Positions 1 through 8,634 of a stretch of DNA of 64,000 nucleotides are shown one piece after another (within the stretch, counting starts at the first letter, position 1; every line of letters begins with the position of its first letter). The stretch is from assembly GCF_001730525.1 (NCBI RefSeq), contig NZ_MDFN01000001.1, positions 124,001-188,000 on the forward strand, read 5' to 3'. The notes below the pieces were generated by a model. It did not search any database, was not told where the DNA came from, and saw nothing but the letters and a program-made list of their open reading frames with translations. This stretch comes from Arcticibacter eurypsychrophilus (lineage in GTDB: Bacteria > Bacteroidota > Bacteroidia > Sphingobacteriales > Sphingobacteriaceae). Position numbers and translations under genes: made by a program.

Positions 1-2
1 TG

Positions 3-299
3 AAAGAGCTTCGGAAACAGCTTCGTATTGTTACGAAACATATTCGTTATACGTCGTCAATTGAAGTTGAAATCACACTTCTTACCTGGTTTGCCACGAT
101 GATGGTCAACTATGCAGACGTCAGATTGTCTAATAAAGCCCTATTTGCTTTATTTACCCGACAACTGGAGAAGATTCATAAATCATTCGCAAGGCTTCAC
201 GATGACCTTCAATTGGATTATAGCGGGTCTTACATCGCCTTATTGGATCAAGCCGAAAAGTTCATTAGTGGCTTTCATAAAGAAAAGTATACTTTGTAA
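3..299 (+). CDS. C-terminal end of an unknown protein (5' truncated by window edge)
   Basis: An open frame enters from the left edge and ends at TAA 297-299. About 98 residues are visible, and the frame is open upstream of the first internal ATG at 99, so that ATG is probably not the true start. The visible part is rich in hydrophobic and basic residues (a stretch around LLTWFATMMV, then LFALFTRQLEKIHKSF) and looks helical. I recognise no catalytic motif or family. It ends 30 nt before the sigma factor gene on the same strand, so the two may be co-transcribed. The function is unknown. Confidence 0.5.
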   Translation, partial: KELRKQLRIVTKHIRYTSSIEVEITLLTWFATMMVNYADVRLSNKALFALFTRQLEKIHKSFARLHDDLQLDYSGSYIALLDQAEKFISGFHKEKYTL

Positions 300-329
300 C
301 AAAAAACCACTCCTACTATCTAAATTTTA

Positions 330-827
330 ATGACACATAAGGAAACTCTTTTTGGCGATATTTTCAAGGCGAATTCCAAAAAGATTTATCACCTATGTTA
401 CGGTTATACCGGTGATGACGATGCTGCAAATGATCTGATGCAGGAAACCTTTATGAAGGTATGGCAAAACCTGGATAAATTCAGAAATCAAGCCATGATA
501 TCCACCTGGATTTATAGAATAGCGGTAAATACATGCCTGTCCTGGCTCCGGGTAGAGAAACGCCAGGCTAAAGAACCATTAACAAACGATATCATTGAAA
601 ACAGTACGGAAGAAGTTTCCGATAAAAATGAGCAGGTCGATAAATTATACAAATGTATTGCTCAACTCGAGGAACATGAACGCCTCATTATAACCATGGT
701 TCTGGATGAACTGCCTTACGCTGAAATTGCCGATATCTCAGGAGTATCTGAAGGTAATTTACGTGTTAAAATACATCGCATTAAAAATAAGCTGACTGAA
801 ATATATAATCGTTATGAAAGATTTTAA
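330..827 (+). CDS. ECF-type RNA polymerase sigma factor (sigma-70 family)
   Basis: This 165-residue protein has the ECF sigma length and two-domain plan. Region 2 lies at about residues 9-75, with the core-binding and -10-recognition helices (DLMQETFMKVWQNLDKF, then STWIYRIAVN). An acidic linker follows, then region 4 at about 105-160 with the helix-turn-helix (YAEIADISGVSEGNLRVKIHR). Such factors direct RNA polymerase to a small regulon, often for envelope or redox stress. The next gene starts inside its last codons (14-nt overlap), so the two are translationally coupled. That neighbour is the natural candidate for its regulator. The target promoter cannot be read from the sequence. Confidence 0.93.
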   Translation: MTHKETLFGDIFKANSKKIYHLCYGYTGDDDAANDLMQETFMKVWQNLDKFRNQAMISTWIYRIAVNTCLSWLRVEKRQAKEPLTNDIIENSTEEVSDKNEQVDKLYKCIAQLEEHERLIITMVLDELPYAEIADISGVSEGNLRVKIHRIKNKLTEIYNRYERF

Positions 828-1404
828 CGCTTTGAAGGATTTGTGGAAGGGTCAGACAGATGAACCTAAGATGAACTATGAGGACATCCTAAAAGATGTC
901 AGGAAATCGAATCGTAGTTTATCGAACAAAATACGCTTAGAAACGCTTGTCATGCTGGCAGGTATAATTCTATTTATCTGGATTTGGCTCAACTTTTCGT
1001 TCCTCATGTGGACGACTCACGTTTCCCTCGCCATCCTCATTAGTTGTTGCTTATATTATGTGATGGTTGAGTTTCTGGATTATAAAAGCCTGTCGCACTC
1101 TGATCAGGTATTACAAAAACCAGACGAGTATATCCATTATTTAAAAGAATACAGTAGTAGCCGACACCGGTTTAACACACGGAATTACTTAATATACAGC
1201 TTGTTTATTGGCTTGGCCATCTGCCTGTATTCCATCGAAGTATATTATGTATCGCCGCTGTGGCAGACTATTCTAGCTGCCGTATTCACCATAGGCTGGT
1301 TTCTCGTATGCTGGAAACTCATGATTGGTTACAGGAAACGCGAGCAGGAGCGGCTTGATGATATGATCAACAACCTGGAAAAATTAAAGAACCAGTTCCA
1401 TTAA
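814..1404 (+). CDS. Four-helix membrane protein coupled to the ECF sigma factor (possible anti-sigma)
   Basis: This 196-residue protein has a polar, charged N-terminus of about 40 residues and four predicted membrane segments near 45-60, 67-86, 125-142 and 150-172. The C-terminal tail is strongly charged (KREQERLDDMINNLEKLKNQ). Its start lies inside the sigma gene, which is the arrangement of many sigma/anti-sigma pairs. The N-terminal 40 residues are the right size for a short sigma-binding segment, but I see no zinc-type HxxxCxxC motif, so it is not a classical ZAS anti-sigma. The role is inferred from position only. It ends tail-to-tail with the next gene, sharing TTAA at 1401-1404. Confidence 0.6.
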   Translation: MKDFNALKDLWKGQTDEPKMNYEDILKDVRKSNRSLSNKIRLETLVMLAGIILFIWIWLNFSFLMWTTHVSLAILISCCLYYVMVEFLDYKSLSHSDQVLQKPDEYIHYLKEYSSSRHRFNTRNYLIYSLFIGLAICLYSIEVYYVSPLWQTILAAVFTIGWFLVCWKLMIGYRKREQERLDDMINNLEKLKNQFH

Positions 1405-2042
1405 TCAGCTTTTTTATCTGCTTTAATCTCATTTACAGCAAAACTATTCCCCCGGATACTATACCCCAATAACTTTTTACCAGTTGGTTTTGTGCCGGCA
1501 GTATCACTTTCATCAAATAGAGAAAACTCTCTGAATAATGCACCATCCTTGATATAAAGCAAATCTTTCCCGCGGTATAATTTCTTTGTTGAATTCGTTA
1601 AATCCGGGAATTTAAGCTCTTTATAAGATCCGCTTTCAGAAAATTCATACACGTAAAGAGATAAGTAATGATCCTTTTCTGTACCTACTGCCTGTATGAA
1701 CAACTCCGGATTCCCATCCGAATCCATATCCATATTCCAGGCATCCGTGATCTTTCCATCCAGTTCACCAGTGATAGACTTATACTCATTATTCAACGAG
1801 TCGGAACGCAGAATAAGATATGCAGCCGACAATTTGGCTCCCCTACCCCAACTCAATATATCCAACGTTAAACCTGGTTTTATTTCGACGACCTTATGTA
1901 CATGGAAAGGTTGCGGAAGAACGACCTTTGCAACCGAGTCTTTCACCTGCTTCTGATCTTTAGTAGTTGAAGTACAGGACACCATGGAAGTAGTAGCCAC
2001 CAAAAATAAGGAAGAAATGATAATCTGATAAGAAATTTTCAT
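1401..2042 (-). CDS. Lipoprotein resembling periplasmic I-type lysozyme inhibitor PliI
   Basis: This 213-residue protein starts with a lipoprotein signal: a hydrophobic stretch, then the lipobox SMVSC, with the acylated cysteine near residue 23. The mature part carries an Asp-rich motif of the FG-GAP/VCBS type (DMDSDGNPELFIQ) followed by YLSLYVYEF. Near the end comes a segment of the form YRGKD...DGALFREFSLF...GTKPTGKKLLGY. That order matches my recollection of the PliI family, which binds and inhibits invertebrate-type lysozyme in the periplasm. The match is from memory, so function is moderate confidence. The gene looks monocistronic, 39 nt downstream of the DUF4230 gene on the same strand. 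Confidence 0.6.
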   Translation of the reverse strand: MKISYQIIISSLFLVATTSMVSCTSTTKDQKQVKDSVAKVVLPQPFHVHKVVEIKPGLTLDILSWGRGAKLSAAYLILRSDSLNNEYKSITGELDGKITDAWNMDMDSDGNPELFIQAVGTEKDHYLSLYVYEFSESGSYKELKFPDLTNSTKKLYRGKDLLYIKDGALFREFSLFDESDTAGTKPTGKKLLGYSIRGNSFAVNEIKADKKAD

Positions 2043-2081
2043 GTTCGATACTTGAATTAAACAATTGACGCTAAAAATAAA

Positions 2082-2663
2082 TTATTTAAACTTGATACCA
2101 ACACGTTTACCGGAAATATTCTCTAGAATAGGCTTAAAAATAACAAATGCATTCTCTCTGGTCTTGCCCAATATATCCATGTCTTTTGCATTTTGCAAAA
2201 TCCGCTGCTCCGCAAGTTTATAAATCTCCTCTACCATCGTCTTCGTATCATCAGCAAACCAAGATCCCGTTACATCGTAAACGCGTGACCTTTTATGATC
2301 CAATTTAAAATAACAGATCTCAGGTTGAGGTAAATAAACAGTGATTGAGTCGGGTGTTGACTTCTCAATATCTTCCTGTTTCATTTTGGTTAGATCGATA
2401 CAACCCGCCACTTCTCCTGCAGCAACGAGTAAAATCCTTTTATCAGGCAATAAAGTCCTCAACTCTTTCTTCTCTATCACATCTTTCATATTGTATTTCA
2501 CCAGTTCCAGCTTGCCGATATTGGTGATCTTTTCAATCATTACATCCGCCGTAATTTCAGTACGTGTTTCTACGAATTGCTTCTTCATGTAAAAGAAAAG
2601 GCCTACCAGTAAAACAATAGTAATAATCGAAAATAAAAGTGTAAAAAAAATTCTTTTCTGCAT
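2082..2663 (-). CDS. DUF4230 family membrane-anchored protein
   Basis: This 193-residue protein has a single N-terminal membrane anchor (about residues 6-27). It is followed by a soluble domain containing the pattern LLVAAGEVAGCIDLTKM and a later GSWFAD, then a helical C-terminal part (LAEQRILQNAKDMDIL). This layout is the DUF4230 family common in Bacteroidota and Firmicutes, whose biochemical role is not known to me. No catalytic residues stand out. Orientation places the bulk of the protein outside the cytoplasm. It lies between trxB and the PliI-like lipoprotein on the same strand, with a hairpin between it and trxB. Confidence 0.7.
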   Translation of the reverse strand: MQKRIFFTLLFSIITIVLLVGLFFYMKKQFVETRTEITADVMIEKITNIGKLELVKYNMKDVIEKKELRTLLPDKRILLVAAGEVAGCIDLTKMKQEDIEKSTPDSITVYLPQPEICYFKLDHKRSRVYDVTGSWFADDTKTMVEEIYKLAEQRILQNAKDMDILGKTRENAFVIFKPILENISGKRVGIKFK

Positions 2664-2686
2664 ATAAGAGTTTCAGAATTTGAAGG

Positions 2687-2716
2687 ATATAAATTGCTTC
2701 AGAAGGCAATTTATAT
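2687..2716 (-). terminator. Hairpin downstream of trxB
   Basis: An 11-bp perfect stem (2687-2697 with 2706-2716) encloses an 8-nt loop, about 20 nt past the trxB stop. The stem is AT-rich and there is no long U-tract after it on the minus strand. It may act as a 3' stabiliser or a weak terminator. Confidence 0.45.
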
Positions 2717-2735
2717 TTTAATGGAAATATAAAGC

Positions 2736-3692
2736 TTAAACGGTTTGTTCAAATTCCTTCGCAGCCAGGTAGCGTTCTGCTTCCAGAGCAGCCATACAAC
2801 CTGTTCCAGCAGCCGTTACAGCTTGACGGAATAGATGGTCCTGCGCATCGCCACAGGCAAATACACCTTCTATATTGGTTTGTGTCGAATCACTTTTTGT
2901 AATCAGATAACCGGTTTCATCCATATCTAACCAGCCTTTAAAGATATCCGTATTCGGCTTATGTCCTATAGCCACGAAAAATCCAGCTACCGGAATAATC
3001 TTTTCTTCTTCTGTTTGGTTATTTCGAACCCTGATTCCAGTTACATTCAGCCCATCACCCACTATTTCTTCAGTCACTGTGTTGTAGTGGATCTCAATAT
3101 TAGGGGTATTCAATACGCGGAATTTCATAGTCTTGGAAGCTCTGAATTCATCTCTCCTCACCAACATATGCACCTTACTGCACAGTTTAGCCAGGTAAGT
3201 CGCCTCTTCTGCTGCAGTATCACCTGCACCTACAATAGCTACTTCCAGGCCTTTAAAAAAGAACCCATCACATACAGCACAGGCGGAAACGCCAAAACCG
3301 TTATATTTTTGTTCACTGGGAAGACCTAGCCATTTTGCTGTCGCACCGGTAGCAATGATTACCGTATCAGCTGTGATCGTTCTAACTTCATCAATAACCA
3401 CTTTATGAGGCGTGCTGGAAAAATCTACTGAAGTAGCATAGCCAAACCTGATTTGGGTACCAAAACGCTCTGCCTGCTTGCGAAAATCTTCCATCATAAC
3501 CGGCCCCATGATCCCATCAGGGTATCCTGGGAAGTTTTCTACATCAGTAGTTTGGGTAAGCTGTCCACCTGGAACAATCCCTGTATATAATACTGGCTTA
3601 AGATCAGCGCGGGCTGCATAAATTGCTGCAGTATATCCTGCTGGTCCTGAACCTATAATTAGGCATTGAACATGTTCTGTTTCCTGATACAT
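2736..3692 (-). CDS. trxB: Thioredoxin-disulfide reductase
   Basis: This 318-residue protein has the standard TrxB length. The FAD-binding GSGPAG is at residues 14-19, the redox-active CAVC at 138-141 is followed by DG, and the NADPH-binding GAGDTAAE starts at 155. A C-terminal FAD motif, GVFACGDAQD, lies near 277. It transfers electrons from NADPH through FAD to thioredoxin in the cytoplasm, and so supports peroxiredoxin and MsrA, both also encoded in this window. The gene has a strong promoter match just upstream and a hairpin downstream, so it is probably transcribed alone. Assignment is secure. Confidence 0.97.
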   Translation of the reverse strand: MYQETEHVQCLIIGSGPAGYTAAIYAARADLKPVLYTGIVPGGQLTQTTDVENFPGYPDGIMGPVMMEDFRKQAERFGTQIRFGYATSVDFSSTPHKVVIDEVRTITADTVIIATGATAKWLGLPSEQKYNGFGVSACAVCDGFFFKGLEVAIVGAGDTAAEEATYLAKLCSKVHMLVRRDEFRASKTMKFRVLNTPNIEIHYNTVTEEIVGDGLNVTGIRVRNNQTEEEKIIPVAGFFVAIGHKPNTDIFKGWLDMDETGYLITKSDSTQTNIEGVFACGDAQDHLFRQAVTAAGTGCMAALEAERYLAAKEFEQTV

Positions 3693-3709
3693 AAAAATTA
3701 ATTATTTTA

Positions 3710-3739
3710 CAAAAATACGAGATTTATAAGGGATACCAA
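3710..3739 (-). promoter_or_regulatory. trxB promoter (Bacteroidota type)
   Basis: On the minus strand, TTG (3737-3739) and TATTTTTG (3710-3717) are separated by 19 nt, matching the phylum consensus TTTG-N19-TAnnTTTG. The predicted start of transcription is near 3706, which gives a leader of about 14 nt. Confidence 0.65.
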
Positions 3740-3745
3740 TCAGCT

Positions 3746-4327
3746 TTATGTAAGATTACGCTCCTTAAACCAAAGCTCATCTGTTATGCCATTAAACTGA
3801 CTCATTTTTGCTAGCAACACCTCCGGATCCGACTCATTAAATACCATTTCGCGGTTCTCTTGCTTTAAAAATTTCTGTTCTACCATAACATTCATTTGCG
3901 CAAAAAGATGATCGTAATATCCTCCAATATTTAGAACCCCAATTGGTTTATTATGCAAGCCTAGCTGAAGCCAGGTTAGCACTTCAAAAAACTCCTCCAT
4001 CGTACCTAATCCACCGGGGAGGATGATGAAACCATCCGAGATATCAGCCATATTTTTCTTCCGCTGATGCATATTCTCCGTAATGATGAGTTGTGTCAAT
4101 TCGATATGAGGCACCTGATCGAACAAAAACTGAGGAATTACCCCTGTTACTGTCCCGCCGTTTTCCATAATCGCAGTAGAAATCAATCCCATTAACCCAA
4201 CATTTCCTCCACCGTAAACCAGGTTGATCTTTTTACTTATAAATATAGAGGCTAATTTTTCAATTGATTCCTTTAACGCTGGATTTCCGTTGAAACCAGA
4301 CCCGCAATAGACGCATATACTTTTCAT
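3746..4327 (-). CDS. LOG-family (TIGR00730) nucleoside 5'-monophosphate phosphoribohydrolase
   Basis: This 193-residue protein carries the signature of the LOG family: VYGGGNVGLMG near 37-47, MHQRKKNM at 86-93 and PGGLGTMEE at 104-112. The Arg and Glu in the last two motifs are the expected catalytic residues. Family members cleave the N-glycosidic bond of cytokinin riboside monophosphate or of AMP-like nucleotides, releasing ribose 5-phosphate. In bacteria the physiological role is often unclear. The length is typical for a stand-alone member. It lies upstream of trxB on the same strand, but trxB has its own promoter, so a joint function is not implied. Confidence 0.88.
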   Translation of the reverse strand: MKSICVYCGSGFNGNPALKESIEKLASIFISKKINLVYGGGNVGLMGLISTAIMENGGTVTGVIPQFLFDQVPHIELTQLIITENMHQRKKNMADISDGFIILPGGLGTMEEFFEVLTWLQLGLHNKPIGVLNIGGYYDHLFAQMNVMVEQKFLKQENREMVFNESDPEVLLAKMSQFNGITDELWFKERNLT

Positions 4328-4426
4328 AGAAAACTAAAATACAAAATGAAAATTAATGTTTTGATTAAGATAAACAAGAAAGGACTAGAATATAAATGAT
4401 TCGGGTCAGCCAGGCAACATCTGTTC

Positions 4427-4498
4427 TGGTGCTGGCTTATATCCGGCTCCGTTGACGCTTCATGGTTCGACTCGAGTCGAAGCTGCAAGCCAGCACCA
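4427..4498. repeat. 12-bp inverted repeat enclosing a 16-bp palindrome, tRNA-sized
   Basis: Arms 4427-4438 and 4487-4498 are perfect complements. In the middle, 4466-4481 is a perfect 16-bp palindrome (TTCGACTCGAGTCGAA). Read on either strand the arms form a 7-bp acceptor-like stem (GCTGGCT/AGCCAGC) followed by ACCA. The spacing (68 nt with CCA) is shorter than a normal tRNA, and the D, anticodon and T stems do not pair well. It could be a decayed tRNA or a mobile palindromic repeat. Confidence 0.5.
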
Positions 4499-4619
4499 AG
4501 GGTGATAGGGCGAACAAGCAAGCAAGGAGTAAGCTTCAATTTGCCTTTCTGACCTTATCTTGTCTCCTTTACAGTGGCAAGCCGTTTATAAGTTTAGCAT
4601 CTGCACGTTGAAATTTGAT

Positions 4620-4659
4620 AATAAACAGATCAGGAAGTAAATTTCCTGATCTGTTTATT
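4620..4659 (-). terminator. Terminator of guaB
   Basis: A perfect 17-bp stem (4620-4636 with 4643-4659) and a 6-nt loop lie 10 nt past the guaB stop codon. The stem is long and AT-rich at its base. It is the strongest hairpin in this gap. Confidence 0.8.
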
Positions 4660-4668
4660 TAACCTCAG

Positions 4669-6188
<1,520 letters not shown>

Positions 6189-6197
<9 letters not shown>

Positions 6198-6210
6198 CAC
6201 TTTGTATCAT
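6189..6210. promoter_or_regulatory. Inverted repeat over the guaB -33 element (candidate operator)
   Basis: ATGATACAA (6189-6197) and TTGTATCAT (6202-6210) form a perfect 9-bp inverted repeat with a 4-nt spacer. The left arm contains the TTG of the -33 element. Bound protein would directly compete with RNA polymerase. The size and symmetry suit a dimeric repressor, but no candidate regulator is encoded nearby. Confidence 0.5.
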
Positions 6211-6657
6211 CTAAGTGCTAAATTCTGCAATTTGAGTGTAGTTTATTTGGTACAACCCATTAAGATCCAAGTATTAACCAAGGTTAAAACACCCTCTTTT
6301 AACGTGATAATGTCACAACACTTGAGTTAATAGATAAAACTTTGCTAATTACCTTCAAATGCAGGTATTTGGCAAGCTATTTTCTATGTATAAAGTACAA
6401 TTAAATAGTATGAAAATTTATACGAAGCTCAGACTGAAGATGTGGAATCTTGTAGGCGGAGTTCAACAACTTATTTTTGTTTACTTCAGGATCTAATTTC
6501 AGTTACCCGTTCTCTTACAAACTTTTAGATAGTGTATATTAAGCAATGATGTTAGCTTTGCAAGCTTTTCACAGATATGATCTAACACTAATTACCTTTC
6601 AGTGATTTACTTTCAAGGGTCTTACTTTAATTCTTAATTATATTAGCCTACTTTTCG

Positions 6658-7725
6658 TTATTTCAGAGAATTTCTCTTTTTCCTTTCCGAACGCAGAAAA
6701 CTTAACAGCACCTTTTCATCTGAATTTAAGGAAGTATCGGCACTTTGATTTTGACTTTTACTTACCTTTTTTAGATAAGAAAATAGTGAACCGGCTTCGT
6801 ATGCTTCTATAAGTGGAGGAAAAATGTAATATTTTTTACAAACAGTACGCGTATTTCCTAATTTATGACATACATGATCCAGAACGGCTAGAGTGGTTTT
6901 CTTTCGTATGGTAATTTGCCCGGAATATTCCATCTCGGAATAGGCTCTTAGAGCTTCCAAAGAACCGGACCAGGTTCTGAAATCTTTTGCGGTGAAGTCG
7001 CAACGAGTTACTTCCTTCAGATATCGGTTAACCATACCGGAATCTATAGAACAATGTTTCCCCGCAGCATTGTAGTACTGAAAAAGCTCTTGTCCGGGAA
7101 TATCCTTACATTTCTTAACCAATCGGGCTAGGTTCCTATCGGTAAGATTAATATCATGCATCACTCCTTTTTTGCCTTTGAAGGTCAGCTTCATGTTGCT
7201 TCCTTCAATTTTGATATGTTTATCACGCAGGGTACTTAAACCATATGAACCGTACAACTCCTTATATGATTCATTACCGATCCGAATATTAGTTTTTTGC
7301 ATAAAGTTGACGGATATAGCCAGTACTTTACGCTCATCAAAGTTCTTGCGTTTTAAATCCTTTTGCAGTTTTCTACGAAACTCAGGCAGCCTTTTCCCAA
7401 ATTCAAGGAGTCTGTAAAACTTACTTTCGTTTCGAAATGACGACCAGGTAGAATGATAACGGTACTGTTTTCTACCGGCCTGATCAATGCCGGTAGCCTG
7501 CAAATGAGCATTGTGATGGTAAGCGATCCAAACATTTACCCATGCTGGAGGTAAAACCAGACTTTTAATTCTTTTCAGGATTATTTCGTCTGCTATCTCT
7601 GCTCCCTTTTCATCAACATAAACATAACCTTTCCCGTTCTTTTTCCGGATAATGCCTGGTGTAGTCTCATTTACATAAAAAAGGTCATTCTCCTCCAACA
7701 ATTGTTCGGTTTCGGTCATAATCAA
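6658..7725 (-). CDS. DNA topoisomerase IB (eukaryotic/poxvirus type)
   Basis: This 355-residue protein matches the bacterial topoisomerase IB family, a tyrosine-recombinase fold that relaxes supercoils of both signs without ATP. Visible motifs are LPPAWVNVWI (about 58-67), TNIRIGNESY (145-154), the active-site segment TAKDFRTWSGS (245-255) and the region CKKYYIFP, whose second tyrosine (about Y300) is the likely nucleophile. Arg152-type and Lys residues lie in the expected order. The gene starts inside the last codons of the upstream hydrolase (4-nt overlap), so the two form an operon. The C-terminus is basic. The enzyme is sporadic in bacteria but common in soil and aquatic Bacteroidota. Confidence 0.93.
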   Translation of the reverse strand: MIMTETEQLLEENDLFYVNETTPGIIRKKNGKGYVYVDEKGAEIADEIILKRIKSLVLPPAWVNVWIAYHHNAHLQATGIDQAGRKQYRYHSTWSSFRNESKFYRLLEFGKRLPEFRRKLQKDLKRKNFDERKVLAISVNFMQKTNIRIGNESYKELYGSYGLSTLRDKHIKIEGSNMKLTFKGKKGVMHDINLTDRNLARLVKKCKDIPGQELFQYYNAAGKHCSIDSGMVNRYLKEVTRCDFTAKDFRTWSGSLEALRAYSEMEYSGQITIRKKTTLAVLDHVCHKLGNTRTVCKKYYIFPPLIEAYEAGSLFSYLKKVSKSQNQSADTSLNSDEKVLLSFLRSERKKRNSLK

Positions 7726-8540
7726 TCTTTTAAAAATTGAGATAAAAAATCCATCATTTCCACGTTAAACGCGGTTGGATTCTCTACGTTTGGCAGATGT
7801 CCGGCATTAGCAATATTCACTATTCGGGAATTATTCAATTGATGATGCAACATTTCAGCTTGTTCCCGAGGCATCAACACATCTTCTGCTCCCCTCATAA
7901 CGAGTACCGGAATCTCAACCTGGCACAGGAAGGAAGTGGAATCTGTACGAGATGCCAATGCAAGTTGAGCGGAACAGATGGTAAAATCTTTGGTATTGTA
8001 CACCAAATTGGTAATATGGTCCACCGTGTCCTGATTGGTTTGGGCTGTTTTGTCACTAAATATATTTTTCAAAAACCCTTCTGCGAACTCCTTCTTTGCT
8101 CCATGAGTGATTTGTTCTATGGAGGCAAACCGTTTTAATTTAGCTTCATTCGTGTCAGCTAAGGCATTCGTATCACAAAGGATCAATCCCACTATGTTCT
8201 CTGATGAGCGCTGAAGTGTCCGGAGAGCAATATAGCCTCCCATAGATACGCCGCAAAGCACTACATTTTTTAGCGATAAGGTCTTGATGAGATTGTTCAA
8301 ATCAGCGGCAAACAGATCAATACTAAAGAAACAATGTCCGCTTTCACTTCCACCAAATCCCCTGATATCATAGGCAATCCCCTGAACATTTTCGGGCAAA
8401 ATTTCCAGTTGATTACCCCATATAGTCAGATCGAACGGAAATCCATGGATAAAAATCAGGGTAACATCCTTCCGAGAAGACTCTTTAATTCTATATTGTA
8501 CTTGGAGACCGTTTATCTCCATTTGTTTATTTATAATCAT
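7722..8540 (-). CDS. Alpha/beta-fold hydrolase
   Basis: This 272-residue protein has a complete alpha/beta hydrolase layout: oxyanion segment HGFPFD (32-37), nucleophile elbow GVSMGG with Ser99, a late acid (RGAEDVLMP) and the catalytic histidine in NAGHLPNVE. The substrate cannot be predicted; lactonases, esterases and haloperoxidase-like enzymes share the pattern. There is no signal peptide, so it is cytoplasmic. Two starts are possible: the ATG at 8540 and an internal one at 8522 (MEINGLQVQYR). The promoter-like element at 8546-8553 leaves almost no leader for the first, which favours 8522. Topoisomerase IB follows with a 4-nt overlap. Confidence 0.85.
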   Translation of the reverse strand: MIINKQMEINGLQVQYRIKESSRKDVTLIFIHGFPFDLTIWGNQLEILPENVQGIAYDIRGFGGSESGHCFFSIDLFAADLNNLIKTLSLKNVVLCGVSMGGYIALRTLQRSSENIVGLILCDTNALADTNEAKLKRFASIEQITHGAKKEFAEGFLKNIFSDKTAQTNQDTVDHITNLVYNTKDFTICSAQLALASRTDSTSFLCQVEIPVLVMRGAEDVLMPREQAEMLHHQLNNSRIVNIANAGHLPNVENPTAFNVEMMDFLSQFLKD

Positions 8541-8545
8541 GAAAG

Positions 8546-8553
8546 CAAATTTA
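8546..8553 (-). promoter_or_regulatory. Possible -7 element upstream of the hydrolase gene
   Basis: The minus strand reads TAAATTTG, an exact TAnnTTTG. No TTTG lies at the usual distance. The predicted start near 8542 would give a leaderless message from the ATG at 8540 or a 20-nt leader for the ATG at 8522. Confidence 0.35.
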
Positions 8554-8634
8554 TACCATTAACAAAAAATTTTCTACATAGTTCTAATAGGTGTTTTTAG
8601 ATACTATTGCTATATTGCGCTTAAAATAAAACCA

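Larger units (their letters stand above)
4328..4668. other. Intergenic region with a tRNA-like inverted repeat
   Basis: This 341-nt gap between the guaB 3' end and the start of the LOG gene holds three things. There is an island at about 4400-4540 that looks richer in G+C than the surrounding intergenic DNA, the guaB terminator at 4620-4659, and AT-rich DNA next to the LOG start. The island contains a 12-bp inverted repeat and a 16-bp palindrome (separate entry). The only open frame across it is low-complexity and not protein-like. Confidence 0.6.

Noticed and set aside
814-827. Sigma-factor overlap as a frameshift
   Set aside because: The overlap is short and in a different frame, both proteins have complete domains, and such overlaps are common for sigma/anti-sigma pairs.
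4324-4539. 71-residue minus-strand open frame in the island between guaB and the LOG gene
   Set aside because: It spans the inverted repeat and has a composition typical of antisense readings across structured RNA-like DNA. No promoter, and no family resemblance.
6410-6496. 28-codon plus-strand frame (MKIYTKLRLKMW...)
   Set aside because: No promoter or family support; isolated in AT-rich DNA where short frames are common.
6553-6560. Plus-strand TAGCTTTG
   Set aside because: It points to no gene on that strand; one exact match in over 500 nt of AT-rich DNA is not surprising.
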